From positions 62,001 through 126,000 of the forward strand of contig JANWVL010000055.1 of assembly GCA_025056655.1 (NCBI GenBank): DNA of 64,000 bases. The letters run 5' to 3'. Below, in pieces: positions 25,231 to 33,850 of the stretch. The translations under genes were made by a program, and so were the position numbers. Numbering within the stretch: position 1 is the first letter of the stretch; each line of letters starts with the position of its first letter. A model generated the notes under the pieces. That model was not told where the DNA came from and did no database searches. It saw only the letters and a list, made by a program, of their open reading frames with translations. This DNA is from Candidatus Methylacidiphilales bacterium. Its GTDB lineage: Bacteria; Verrucomicrobiota; Verrucomicrobiia; Methylacidiphilales; JANWVL01.

Positions 25231-25680
25231 TTATTCCTCCATGGTTTTACCGGCAAAGGTGACGCCGTCGATGTCGGCTTTAGCACAGACATTCATTACA
25301 TCGGCGATGCGTTGATGTTTGACGTCATCTTCCGGATCTAGGGTGACGAGAGCTTCGGATCTATTTGCTTTGCAGGCTTGCTTGAATCGTGTGAGTGTAA
25401 ATAGGAGTTGGGGGAGCTCCTTGCTATCGGGCGTATCAATGGGCATGTCATTGAGTAAGACTTGGCCTGATGCCAAAATTTTAATCCGCTGTTCGTCGGG
25501 AATATCTATTGCTTCCTCTTGGGCGACAGTGCCGGGCAACTTCATTCCTAGATCAGCCTCGGGCTTCAGGGGTTTGGAGGATACAAGGAAGAAGATCAAC
25601 AATAGAAAGACCATGTCGATCATTGGACTCATCGAGATCTCGACATCTTCAGGGCTGCGGCGGGGAAGTCGGACGGCCAT
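25231..25680 (-). CDS. exbD2: ExbD/TolR-family biopolymer transport protein (second copy)
   Basis: A 149-residue single-pass protein. The membrane helix contains the proton-channel aspartate in MSPMIDMVFLLLIFFLVSS (about residues 17-35). The periplasmic part resembles ExbD peptidoglycan/partner-binding domains. It differs from the adjacent ExbD in sequence and in a longer periplasmic insert, so the two probably form a heteromeric pair around the ExbB pentamer. Gaps are 10 nt to exbD1 and 6 nt to the vWA gene, indicating one operon. Confidence 0.9.
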   Translation of the reverse strand: MAVRLPRRSPEDVEISMSPMIDMVFLLLIFFLVSSKPLKPEADLGMKLPGTVAQEEAIDIPDEQRIKILASGQVLLNDMPIDTPDSKELPQLLFTLTRFKQACKANRSEALVTLDPEDDVKHQRIADVMNVCAKADIDGVTFAGKTMEE

Positions 25681-25690
25681 AGGGGAAAGA

Positions 25691-26098
25691 TTACTGTTTG
25701 TAGGTAGCGAAGATCACCTCGATTGCTCCAGCTTCAGCGGCAGCTTCCATGACTTCTTTAATCCGTCTTGCTGTGGTGCGGGCGTCGGCGCGCACGGAGA
25801 TTTGTAATGGGGGATGTTCAATAAGACGTTTCTTGAGATAAGCTTTAAAGCCTTTCATATCTACCTCTTTGTCTCCTGTGAAAATGCGGCCTTCTGCGTC
25901 GATGTTGATGATCTCACGCCCCTTTTGGTTTTCGACATATTTTGCTGCAGTTGCGATGGGGAGGCGGATTTCAAGTTTCTTTTGTTCAGTGGTGATTTTG
26001 CTGGTGACCATGAAGAAAACCAAAAGCAGAAAGACCATATCAATCATCGGCGTGATGTTGACCTTCACGTTTTCTGGTGGTCTTCTTCGGGCGATCAT
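25691..26098 (-). CDS. exbD1: ExbD/TolR-family biopolymer transport protein (first copy)
   Basis: A 135-residue ExbD/TolR homologue with N-terminal basic tail (IARRRPPENVKVN), a membrane helix carrying the conserved aspartate in ITPMIDMVFLLLVFFMVTS, and a periplasmic domain ending VIFATYKQ. It forms a proton-conducting stator with ExbB. It follows exbB by 21 nt and precedes exbD2 by 10 nt. A duplicated ExbD after one ExbB is a known arrangement in TonB systems of several Gram-negative phyla. Confidence 0.92.
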   Translation of the reverse strand: MIARRRPPENVKVNITPMIDMVFLLLVFFMVTSKITTEQKKLEIRLPIATAAKYVENQKGREIINIDAEGRIFTGDKEVDMKGFKAYLKKRLIEHPPLQISVRADARTTARRIKEVMEAAAEAGAIEVIFATYKQ

Positions 26099-26119
26099 GG
26101 TCTAGCTATAGTGGGTCTT

Positions 26120-26911
26120 TTAGGTGTTGGGCGTTTGAGACGTATCAACGTAGACTGGCGCACGCTGGCCGTCGGGCTGGATTTCTCCTGTGAAAAGGTC
26201 GAGCATGTGAGCGAAGGATTTTTGCATGTCTGTGATGATGTTAGTGAGTTGGCTGCGGAAGAAGAAATAGAGAGCGATTGCAGGAATAGCTACGATTAAG
26301 CCTCCGGCTGTAGTTAACATGGCTACACCGATGCCTCCGGCGAGATCTTGGGGTTCGGAGCGTCCCATGGAGAGTTTGTCGAAGGCTTCGATCATTCCGA
26401 CCACGGTGCCGAAGAGGCCGAGCATGGGTGCAAGTTGTGCGCAGACGTTGAGATAATTCACCCAAATGCCGAGTTTAGTTTCTTCGGCGGCGATCGCTTC
26501 ACCAGCAGCAGATTCCATAGCCGGTTTGTTGAACATATCGCGTCCAAAATTAGCTTTGGCGAGCATAGCTGTTGCGGCGCGACCGAGAGGGGTTGCGCTT
26601 GCACGAGCTAGATCGTATGCGGTTTGGACGTCACGCTGGGACATTGCGTCTGTAAGGCTTTTGAGTAAGTGAGGGGGCATGATTGCAGAGCGCCGTATTT
26701 GAATCGAGCATAAGACTGTGAAGGCAATCGTGGCGATAGAGGTGAGGAGAATAGCGTGCATCCATGGGCCGCCCTCTTGGTATTTTTGCAGGAGATTTTT
26801 TTCGATTACAGGGGGTGGAACTTGCGGTGGTGGATTCTCCTGCGAATGAAGGGTAAGAGGAGATAAGGTGCAGCTTGCGAGGAGGATGGGGATGAGGAGG
26901 TGTTTTTTCAT
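26120..26911 (-). CDS. exbB: ExbB/TolQ/MotA-family proton channel protein
   Basis: A 263-residue protein with an N-terminal signal peptide (LLIPILLASCTLSPLTLHS) and three membrane helices. The channel helices carry the family motifs APMLGLFGTVVGMIEAF and LTTAGGLIVAIPAIALY. The cytoplasmic loop between helices 1 and 2 is rich in charged residues. The extra signal sequence plus Pro-rich periplasmic segment is seen in ExbB proteins of TonB-type systems. It uses the proton gradient to move a periplasmic partner. It follows the second TPR-like gene by 18 nt and precedes exbD1 by 21 nt. Confidence 0.93.
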   Translation of the reverse strand: MKKHLLIPILLASCTLSPLTLHSQENPPPQVPPPVIEKNLLQKYQEGGPWMHAILLTSIATIAFTVLCSIQIRRSAIMPPHLLKSLTDAMSQRDVQTAYDLARASATPLGRAATAMLAKANFGRDMFNKPAMESAAGEAIAAEETKLGIWVNYLNVCAQLAPMLGLFGTVVGMIEAFDKLSMGRSEPQDLAGGIGVAMLTTAGGLIVAIPAIALYFFFRSQLTNIITDMQKSFAHMLDLFTGEIQPDGQRAPVYVDTSQTPNT

Positions 26912-26929
26912 AATGGTGTTGTTGTGGGG

Positions 26930-28075
26930 TTAGTTTTTAGGTTGTTTGGGTTTTTTCTTTTCTTCTTGGAGTTTTTCTCTGTCTTTTTTGGAGAGAAAAG
27001 CGGGTCTTTGGCGAGGCGACTCTTGATTTTCGGCAGTCTGGGTTTCGCCTTGAGATAGGGGAGGGGCGGCTTTGTTTTTTTCTGTTTGGTCAGGCATGGG
27101 GGATGATTTATCCTGCGTGGTGGGGTCTTCATTATCTTGAGGGGGAGGGTTTTTTATCAAGAAATCCTTTGCTGCAGGTAAGTAGGTGGGGTGAGGGTAG
27201 TAGTTAACGATTTCTTGTGCGGCTTTGATTGCTGATTCACGGTCATTCAGGACCATATATATTGAGATGAGCTTGTGGAATGAGCGGGCGACAAGCTCTT
27301 GGTGGTCAGGGATGAATACGACAGGGAAGAGTATATTATCAATCGCAGCATCAATCAAAGCGCGTCGTTCGCGCGTTTTTTCGGGCATAATTGACCAACG
27401 GGGAAATTCAGTTTCTAGTTCTTTAACTTTTTGAAGTTGGGAAAGGGCGAGAACCCACTTTGATTCTGCGATGAGGTTGAGGTTGTCGGGGGCGGTTTCT
27501 GAGAGTTCTTGAGCCAAGTTTAATGCTTTTTCCGTCTCTCCGCGGAGCAGTGCGAGCTGAAGGAGCAGAGGCGCTGTTTTTTCTTTGATGTTTGGTAGCC
27601 ACGTTTTTTCGGCAACGGTTTGGATAATATTCTCAATGGGGTCAGCTTTTGTGGGATCTTGAAGTTCAAGCATGAGGCGGGCGAGCTGAAGTCCCCACTG
27701 CCATGCGTCGGATTCTGGGATGGGGAGGAATGGGCGGCGTTGTTGCCATATTGTTTCTACTGCAGTGATGTTTTGGGGATCTTGTGATAGTAGAAGTTTA
27801 CGTTCGTCCTCTGATGGGGTGAATGTGAGTTTTTCGATGAGATTTAGGTCGTAGGTAAGGATGGCAGAGCCTGCACCGATTTGTTTTTCAAAGTGGACTT
27901 GATTTTTATCAAGCTTAAGGATTCGCCCTGTTTCTTCTTGGCCTGATTTTAGAAGAATTTTGTCGTTTTGGGAGTGGAGATAGATGGGGCAAAATGATAA
28001 TAGGGCAAGGAATAGGGAAGCGCGGGAAGCTTGGAGTAGTGGGGGTTGAGAGCGGTAGGGGAAGAAGTGGGGCAT
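26930..28075 (-). CDS. Exported helical-repeat protein of the ExbBD cluster
   Basis: A 381-residue secreted protein; the signal peptide is around ASLFLALLSFCPIYLHSQ. Residues about 38-85 form a beta-rich module (LLKSGQEETGRILKLDKN...) resembling small SHD1/Sm-like barrels. Residues about 95-310 are alpha-helical repeats of TPR type (ALNLAQELSETAPDN, AIKAAQEIVNYYPHPTYL). The final 70 residues are Pro-, Lys-, Gln- and Glu-rich and probably disordered. It is tightly placed between the giant TPR gene (5 nt) and exbB (18 nt). It is likely a periplasmic adaptor of the energised complex. The exact function is unknown. Confidence 0.75.
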   Translation of the reverse strand: MPHFFPYRSQPPLLQASRASLFLALLSFCPIYLHSQNDKILLKSGQEETGRILKLDKNQVHFEKQIGAGSAILTYDLNLIEKLTFTPSEDERKLLLSQDPQNITAVETIWQQRRPFLPIPESDAWQWGLQLARLMLELQDPTKADPIENIIQTVAEKTWLPNIKEKTAPLLLQLALLRGETEKALNLAQELSETAPDNLNLIAESKWVLALSQLQKVKELETEFPRWSIMPEKTRERRALIDAAIDNILFPVVFIPDHQELVARSFHKLISIYMVLNDRESAIKAAQEIVNYYPHPTYLPAAKDFLIKNPPPQDNEDPTTQDKSSPMPDQTEKNKAAPPLSQGETQTAENQESPRQRPAFLSKKDREKLQEEKKKPKQPKN

Positions 28076-28080
28076 AACGG

Positions 28081-30912
28081 TTATCCCTCGAGTTCGCGCA
28101 AGCGGTTTTGGGCTAAGATATAGGTCTCTTGATCTTTGAGATGCTCTTGCTCGATGAATTCTTGGTAGGTCTGGCGAGCCTCTTGTATCATTTTGAGTTG
28201 TTCAAAGGCTTGACCACTTTGCCAATAGGCGTGAGCAACTGCTTGTGTGTAGCGGCCATACATAATGTAGATGCGTTGGTAATAAGGGATTGCTTTGTCA
28301 GGTTTATTGAGGGTCATGTAGGCATCACCGATACCTTTCAGGGCGATCACAGAGGGTAATCCTCGAGCGTTGGGCGCTTTGAGTAGAGCTTCATAGGTAG
28401 CAATGGCTTCTGGGTATTGTTTTTTTTCGATTAAGATTTCTGCTTTGGCTTGGAGGACTTGCGGGAGTAGAGCGGACTGGATGGATTCTTTTTCAAATCG
28501 AGCAAACCATGTCAAAGCTTCTTGGTTGCGACTTTGTGCGCGGGCGATTAAGCCGAGCCCTGCAAAGGCGCGATCGCGGTGGCGGGAGAGGGGGTGCCAT
28601 TTGAGTAAATCATTGTAGACCGCAGCTGCTCGATCCAGGCGTTTATCTTCTCGGAGTCGATCTGCATAATCGGCAAGGAGTAGTGGGTTGGCGAGGTCGG
28701 GGGGGATGATTTCGCCGGCTTTTAAGAGCAGAAGGCGGGCTCGCTCAGGTTCACGGCGGTTGATGATTTTACTGTGTGCCCAGAGGAGGCGTGCGGCAAA
28801 GACGTTTTGTTTTTCTTCGATTGCTTTCTGGGTAAGGGATGAGAGTTCTTCATCTAGTTTTTTACGGTCTTCGTCGCTGCGATATAGGCGGGCGAGGCTG
28901 GTGAGGAGCTCTTCTACGCCGGAGTTGTTGGGATCGTTGCCGTGCTTGAGGATACCTTGCCAGTAGATTTTTCTGGCTTCTTGGATCTGATCGCGAGCTT
29001 GATAGATTTTGGCGACTTGAAGTAAGGCTTCTGGCACGCGTGGGCTGTCGGGGAAAATTTCGGGGAATTTTTTGAAATGCTCTAGGAAGGCGTCTTCGAG
29101 TTCGAGGGCTTTGAGGCCTTTTCCTATTTGGAAGTAGGCTTGTTCGGCTAGACGGCGGTTTGTGTTGGAGATTTTTCTGAAGCGATTTAGGCCTGCTTCA
29201 ATATTTGCGATGGCAAAATAAGATTCTCCGAGGGTGTAAAGGGCTTGGTCTACGCGGGAGCCACGGGGGAATTTTTGGAGAAAAGCTTCGAGCTCGGTGA
29301 TGGCTTTTTCAAAGTTGAGTTCAGCAAAGTATGAGTAAGCTTGGAGGAAAGCGATGTCGGATTGAAAAGCTCCGTTTGGGAAGGTTTTGAAATAGAGTGC
29401 GCAGGCGGCACGTGTGGCGGGATAGTCTTTGTTGTAGTTGTGGGATTGGGCGAGCCAGAAGATTGCATTCTCGAGCAGAGGTGATTTGGGGTAGAGTGTG
29501 GGGAACGGCTCAAAATGGGCAACTGCTTCAGCATATTTTTCTTGGAGCAGTTTTGAATAACCAAGGAGGAAATAGACGCGATCTGATTGAGGGAAGTCTT
29601 TGTATTGGTTGTGTATGGTTTCGAATGTTTTTTCAGCATCATTATAGAGCTTGGCTTGGAGCTGGGCTTCTCCTTTTGCAAAGAGGATTGAGGGGAGGTA
29701 TTTGCTTTTAGGGAAGCGGGTGATGAATTGATCCGCTGCGATGATTGCGCGGTCTGTTCGGCCGATGTTGCTGTAGCAAGCTGTAAGGCGAAAGAGGGTC
29801 TCTTCGAGTAAGGGGCCGTCAGGAAGGTTGCGAGCCATGGTTTCGATCCAGAGGGCGGCTTCGCGGAAACGTTCTAGCTTGAAGTAGGCTTGCATGACGC
29901 GAAGGCTGAGGGCTGAGTCGTATTCTTGGATTTTGGAGAAGGATTCGAGGTCGCGATTAATTTGGTTTAGGGCATTTTCTATTTCTAGGACTTGAGAGGC
30001 AGCAGATGGGTTTCCACGGAGGCGGGTGAGTTGATTTTCCAGGGATTGTTTGTGTTCTTCTTGTCGGGTGAGGATTCTTTTTTTAGGCCATATTTTTTGT
30101 AGGACTAGAAGGGCTTCTCTATTGCGGTTGAGTGAGAGTAGGCGATCGCTGAGCTTGAGGCCTAGCATGTGAAAGGTAGCGAGAGTATCAAGCTGGGGGA
30201 GTCGTTGGTGGGTTTCAAGGAAGGCTTGGATGGCGGCGTTGTCGTTTTCGAGTTGAATTTGGCAGTATAGGCGGATCAGCGCAGCGCGGTGGTGGATGGC
30301 TGTTGTGCCGGCGTCTTTTAATTCTGTGAGGATAGGGATGGCGGATTGATATTGTTCCTCAGCTATGAAGCTTGTGGCTTTGAGGAAGTAAAGGAACAGC
30401 GCTTTGGGACTTTGCGGAAACTTTTTTAGAAAAGCATCAATATCATCGCGAGCGTGTTTGTATTGTTCCTCCTGAAGGTGTGCAATTGTGCGCCAGAAGC
30501 GAATGTCCTCAAGGAATTTGCTTTCTGGATATTTCTCGAGAAAAGATTCAGAGCCTTCGATTACCTCATTCCATTTTTTGTTGTAACCTTGGGCTTGAAT
30601 GAGGAATGCGGAGATGGTCTCTAGGTGAGGTTGGGCTTCTTTGCTTTTGCCGAAGTCTTGAAGGAAGCGTTGAAGTAAGCTTTCGGCTTCAACGAAGTTG
30701 CCAGCTCGGAAGGCGTCGAAGCCTTTTTTGATCATTTCGTCGGCGACTAAGGAGGAAGGGTTGGTTTGGGAGAGGATTGAAGATTCGGAAAGTGTTAGCA
30801 GGAAGCAGAGCAGTAAAGTGCGGGCAGAGTTCGCTAGGAACTGGTGCATTGAGAAGATTAATAACTGAATGGATGCGTTTGGGAATAGGCTTTTGTGTAA
30901 AAATTTTGTCAT
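28081..30912 (-). CDS. Giant secreted TPR protein of the ExbBD cluster
   Basis: A 943-residue protein built almost entirely of tetratricopeptide repeats (for example FEAGNF-like FRAGNFVEAESLLQRFL near residue 73 and PGYYQR-like AIPYYQRIYIMYGRY near the C-terminus). A signal peptide is visible (TLLLCFLLTLSESSILSQ); translation may start at ATG 30912 or at the in-frame ATG 30849. TPR folds of this YbgF/BamD style bind other envelope proteins; in Tol-Pal systems CpoB/YbgF plays this role next to TolQR. It is the first gene of the cluster, divergent from the NPCBM lipoprotein gene by 86 nt. I infer that it is the periplasmic scaffold of the machine. Confidence 0.85.
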   Translation of the reverse strand: MTKFLHKSLFPNASIQLLIFSMHQFLANSARTLLLCFLLTLSESSILSQTNPSSLVADEMIKKGFDAFRAGNFVEAESLLQRFLQDFGKSKEAQPHLETISAFLIQAQGYNKKWNEVIEGSESFLEKYPESKFLEDIRFWRTIAHLQEEQYKHARDDIDAFLKKFPQSPKALFLYFLKATSFIAEEQYQSAIPILTELKDAGTTAIHHRAALIRLYCQIQLENDNAAIQAFLETHQRLPQLDTLATFHMLGLKLSDRLLSLNRNREALLVLQKIWPKKRILTRQEEHKQSLENQLTRLRGNPSAASQVLEIENALNQINRDLESFSKIQEYDSALSLRVMQAYFKLERFREAALWIETMARNLPDGPLLEETLFRLTACYSNIGRTDRAIIAADQFITRFPKSKYLPSILFAKGEAQLQAKLYNDAEKTFETIHNQYKDFPQSDRVYFLLGYSKLLQEKYAEAVAHFEPFPTLYPKSPLLENAIFWLAQSHNYNKDYPATRAACALYFKTFPNGAFQSDIAFLQAYSYFAELNFEKAITELEAFLQKFPRGSRVDQALYTLGESYFAIANIEAGLNRFRKISNTNRRLAEQAYFQIGKGLKALELEDAFLEHFKKFPEIFPDSPRVPEALLQVAKIYQARDQIQEARKIYWQGILKHGNDPNNSGVEELLTSLARLYRSDEDRKKLDEELSSLTQKAIEEKQNVFAARLLWAHSKIINRREPERARLLLLKAGEIIPPDLANPLLLADYADRLREDKRLDRAAAVYNDLLKWHPLSRHRDRAFAGLGLIARAQSRNQEALTWFARFEKESIQSALLPQVLQAKAEILIEKKQYPEAIATYEALLKAPNARGLPSVIALKGIGDAYMTLNKPDKAIPYYQRIYIMYGRYTQAVAHAYWQSGQAFEQLKMIQEARQTYQEFIEQEHLKDQETYILAQNRLRELEG

Positions 30913-30948
30913 GGAATTGATCTTCCAAGCGGTTGAGAAAGCTGAGTG

Positions 30949-30976
30949 TTGACAAGGGGTAGAAAAGTCCTAGCAA
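30949..30976 (+). promoter_or_regulatory. Candidate promoter of the NPCBM-like lipoprotein gene
   Basis: A perfect -35 TTGACA (30949-30954), a 16-nt spacer and TAGCAA (30971-30976) lie 22 nt before the ATG at 30999. The -10 is weak. The spacer starts AGGGGTA, and a CAAGGGGTA segment also occurs in the hppA promoter region. Confidence 0.45.
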
Positions 30977-30998
30977 TCGTGTTGGTTTTTTGTCAATT

Positions 30999-31670
30999 AT
31001 GCGTAAATGCGTAAAATTCATTAGTGCTCGCCCTGTGTTGATAGCTGCACTGATAGGGTTAGGATTGATCAGTTGTGGGGAGCCATCGTCATCCCAGCAG
31101 AAAAAGCAAGCGACGACACCGATTGTTGTCGCTGGGCCTCCTCCTGAGGGGACGCCGATTGATTGGTCAGTTTTTGCGCCGATAGGTAATCCTGACGCTA
31201 TATATGCCGGAGATGTTACTCCGATGCTTGCGGAGGTGGGAGCGGATTTTTGCCGGGTTTTTACAAATGGGGCAGAGAGGATCATAGGTAACGCTCCACC
31301 TAATCCACCGCCGGCTTTAGGAGGGAGGCGGATTATAATAAAGGTGCAAGGTAGGGAGTGTCAGAGTTTCTTTTTTACGCACGCACCGAGTCGGATTGTT
31401 TATAAGGTTCCAGAGGGGGTAAAGCGCTTCACTGCTATTGGCACTATGCCCGAAGAAATTCATGAATCGGAGGGGACGTGGTCTTATATTGTCAAGATTA
31501 ACGATCAGAAGGTATTTGAGACACCGTGGTTAGTGCATGCCAAGCAGAAATATTGGCTTATTGATGTGCCTATCCCAAGTCATGCCAAGACAATTCAGCT
31601 CATTGTGCATGAGGGGAATAATAAGTTTTGCGATAACGCCGTTTGGGCTTGGCCTTATTTTCACAAATAA
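30999..31670 (+). CDS. Lipoprotein with NPCBM-like carbohydrate-binding domain
   Basis: A 223-residue lipoprotein: basic start, hydrophobic core and the lipobox LISC give lipidation at about residue 26. The C-terminal 110 residues have the NPCBM pattern, starting RIVYKVPEGVKRFTAIG, continuing with SYIVKINDQKVFETPW, then LIDVPIP, and ending HEGNNKFCDNAVWAWPYF. In that family the last motif reads D-x-A-x-W. It probably binds envelope or environmental glycans at the outer membrane. I chose ATG 30999; TTG 30990 would add three residues. The gene is convergent with hemB, 12 nt apart. No glycosidase is fused to it. Confidence 0.75.
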   Translation: MRKCVKFISARPVLIAALIGLGLISCGEPSSSQQKKQATTPIVVAGPPPEGTPIDWSVFAPIGNPDAIYAGDVTPMLAEVGADFCRVFTNGAERIIGNAPPNPPPALGGRRIIIKVQGRECQSFFFTHAPSRIVYKVPEGVKRFTAIGTMPEEIHESEGTWSYIVKINDQKVFETPWLVHAKQKYWLIDVPIPSHAKTIQLIVHEGNNKFCDNAVWAWPYFHK

Positions 31671-31682
31671 TCTGTGTGGGAT

Positions 31683-32678
31683 TTATTCCTTGAGAAGGGC
31701 TGCTGCTTCTAGGGCAAAATAGGTGAGGATAAATTGCGCTCCTGCTCTTCGGATGGCATAGAGGGATTCGAGGATGGCTTGGGAGCGGTCTATCCAGCCG
31801 GCTTGAGCGGTGGCGCAGATTTGAAGATATTCGCCTGAGACTTGATAAGCCGCAACGGGGAGGTGTGTGAGTTGTCGGAGTCGGAAGATGATGTCGAGGT
31901 AGTGGCCGGCGGGTTTAACTAAGAGTGCATCAGCTCCTTCTTCGACGTCAAGGAGAGCATCGCGCAGAGCTTCAGTAGGGTTGGTGTAGGGAAGTTGGTA
32001 GGTTTTCTTATCCAGTGCAAGGGTGCCGGCGGCTGTATCGCTGCCGATGGCGTTTCTGAATGGTCCATAGAAAGCAGAGGCGAATTTAGCACTATAGGAT
32101 AGGATGCAGGTCTGTGTGTAGCCGGCTTGGTCGAGGGTGTCTCGGATGAATTTTACTCTGCCATCCATCATATCTGATGGGGCGACCCAGGTCGCGCCGG
32201 CTTGAGCTTGAAGGAGGGCCTGTTGGGCTAGTATTTCAAGCGTGGCATCGTTGTCTACTTGGCCTTTGGAGTCGAGGAGTCCGTCGTGTCCGTGAGAGGT
32301 GTAGGGGTCAAGGGCGACATCTGTGATGATGATGAGTTCGGGGAAACGTTGACGGAGGAAACGTGTGGCTCGCAATATCAAGGTGTCTGGATCTAGGGCG
32401 TGAGCGGCGTCTGGTGTTTTTTTGTCGGCGAGTAAACAAGGGAAGAGCGCTACAGCGACAATTCCTTTTGAAAGGGCTTGTGTGATGATAGGGGGAAGTT
32501 CTTCGATGAGGTAACGTTGTTGATCTGGCAAGGCGTCGATCGCAGGGCTTTGGCCTGGGGATTCTCGGATGAAAAGGGGGAGAACGAGTTGACTGGGGTG
32601 GAGTCGGGTTTCTTGGAGTAAAGCGCGTTGAGAGGCATTTAGTCTTGCGCGTCGTGGGCGAATGGGGAGTGGGAACAT
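31683..32678 (-). CDS. hemB: Porphobilinogen synthase (delta-aminolevulinic acid dehydratase)
   Basis: Condenses two 5-aminolevulinate molecules to porphobilinogen in haem biosynthesis. The 331 residues match the family. The two Schiff-base lysines are in SYSAKFASAFYGPFR and LLVKPAGHYLD. At the position of the cysteine-rich zinc site this enzyme reads DVALDPYTSHGHDG, the Asp/Ala form typical of zinc-independent, magnesium- or potassium-activated enzymes. No other haem genes are adjacent. It lies 26 nt downstream of the nrnA-like gene on the same strand. Confidence 0.96.
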   Translation of the reverse strand: MFPLPIRPRRARLNASQRALLQETRLHPSQLVLPLFIRESPGQSPAIDALPDQQRYLIEELPPIITQALSKGIVAVALFPCLLADKKTPDAAHALDPDTLILRATRFLRQRFPELIIITDVALDPYTSHGHDGLLDSKGQVDNDATLEILAQQALLQAQAGATWVAPSDMMDGRVKFIRDTLDQAGYTQTCILSYSAKFASAFYGPFRNAIGSDTAAGTLALDKKTYQLPYTNPTEALRDALLDVEEGADALLVKPAGHYLDIIFRLRQLTHLPVAAYQVSGEYLQICATAQAGWIDRSQAILESLYAIRRAGAQFILTYFALEAAALLKE

Positions 32679-32704
32679 AGAATGGGGGTTGCGTGAAAAT
32701 TTTT

Positions 32705-33715
32705 TTATTTGAGGTGGTGGTTTGAGGTGTGTGGAGGATTTATCTTTGTAGTGAAGTATGGGCTGAGAGTGGTTAGAAGGCTGGTTGTAAGATTATTAAA
32801 CGTCATGTTGACTCTCAAGCCTGCAGCTTCTGGGTGACCACCGCCGCCGAGTGAAGCGGCGACGAGTGAGACATCAATTTTGCCTCGTGATCGGAGGCTA
32901 GCTCGCTGAGTGTTGGTATCTATGGTCTCAATTAAAATGGCTATTTCGATGTCGCGTATGGCTTGTAGTGGCTCGAGGATATTTTCTGTATCTTCTGGGC
33001 GGGCACCGTGGCGTGTGAGGAGCTCGGGTGTGATGTGGCAGACCACGACCTGGTTATCGAAGTAGTAGCGAGCTTGGGAGAAGATTTCCTGCTGGAGTTT
33101 GAATCGGGTTAGTGGGTGATTGAGGAAGCATTGAGTGGCAAGGAAGGAGGGATTGGCGCCAGCTGCAGTAAGGGCTGCTGCAGCGGAGAGTGTGCGGGGT
33201 GAGGTCTGACGATAGCGGAAGGAGCCTGTATCGGTCATGATACCGACGTAGAGGTTAGTGGCGACGGGCTCCGTTAGGGGTAGGGATAGTGGATGCAAGA
33301 GTTCGTATATGATCTCTGATGTTGCGGCTGCGTGCGGGGATATCAGGTTTATCTCTGCGAATTGTGTATTGCTGATGTGGTGGTCAATGTTGAGATCCAC
33401 TTTTCGTCCCCAGGTCTGAAAGGTGTCTCCGAGTCGAGGGAGTGTGGAGGTATCGACGGCAATGATAGCGGCATCGGTGTCGGGAGGTTGGAGAGGGGAG
33501 GGGATGAGTATTTTTCTACTACCTGGAAGGAATTGGTATGATTGATGAAGGCCATCTTGAAAATAGACTTGGGTGGTCTTGCCAATCTCTTCGAGCGCTA
33601 GAGCTAGTCCTAATGCGCTTCCGTAGGCATCGCCATCGGGTCTGACGTGACTGAATACGATGAAGGTGTGATGTTTTTCAATGAGACTTTGGATTTGGGG
33701 TAGAGGTGGGCTCAT
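32705..33715 (-). CDS. nrnA: DHH-family phosphoesterase (NrnA-like oligoribonuclease/pAp phosphatase)
   Basis: A 336-residue DHH-DHHA1 protein. The DHH domain shows HVRPDGDAYGSALGLALAL (metal-binding Asp residues), AVDTS, and LNIDHHISNTQFA. The DHHA1 domain ends with the substrate-binding GGGHPEAAGLRV. This matches NrnA, which degrades 2-5-nt RNAs and dephosphorylates pAp. In many bacteria nrnA lies beside rbfA-truB; here it precedes hemB by 26 nt. A different DHH specificity such as c-di-AMP hydrolysis is possible but such enzymes are usually membrane-bound GdpP proteins. Confidence 0.9.
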   Translation of the reverse strand: MSPPLPQIQSLIEKHHTFIVFSHVRPDGDAYGSALGLALALEEIGKTTQVYFQDGLHQSYQFLPGSRKILIPSPLQPPDTDAAIIAVDTSTLPRLGDTFQTWGRKVDLNIDHHISNTQFAEINLISPHAAATSEIIYELLHPLSLPLTEPVATNLYVGIMTDTGSFRYRQTSPRTLSAAAALTAAGANPSFLATQCFLNHPLTRFKLQQEIFSQARYYFDNQVVVCHITPELLTRHGARPEDTENILEPLQAIRDIEIAILIETIDTNTQRASLRSRGKIDVSLVAASLGGGGHPEAAGLRVNMTFNNLTTSLLTTLSPYFTTKINPPHTSNHHLK

Positions 33716-33800
33716 GCGATGTCGTCATGTTTATTTATGAAGGAGTGCAGGCTGAATGTCGACACATGTGTGTAGTGAGTGGACGGTTAGTAGTGGCGGC

Positions 33801-33829
33801 TTGTCAACAAGGGGTATATCAGGCATAGA
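33801..33829 (+). promoter_or_regulatory. Candidate promoter of hppA
   Basis: TTGTCA (33801-33806), 17 nt and CATAGA (33824-33829) precede the hppA ATG (33851) by 21 nt. Spacing is ideal and the -35 is one base from consensus. The -10 is moderate. Confidence 0.4.
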
Positions 33830-33850
33830 GACAAGCTCAAAACGTTTATT

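Noticed and set aside
25814-26299. 161-codon plus-strand ORF opposite exbD1/exbB
   Set aside because: Antisense to ExbD and ExbB coding sequence; composition follows the complementary strand.
30689-31285. 198-codon minus-strand ORF overlapping the big TPR gene and the NPCBM lipoprotein gene
   Set aside because: It lies antisense to the NPCBM lipoprotein gene and out of frame over the TPR gene, both well supported, and its translation shows no domain pattern.
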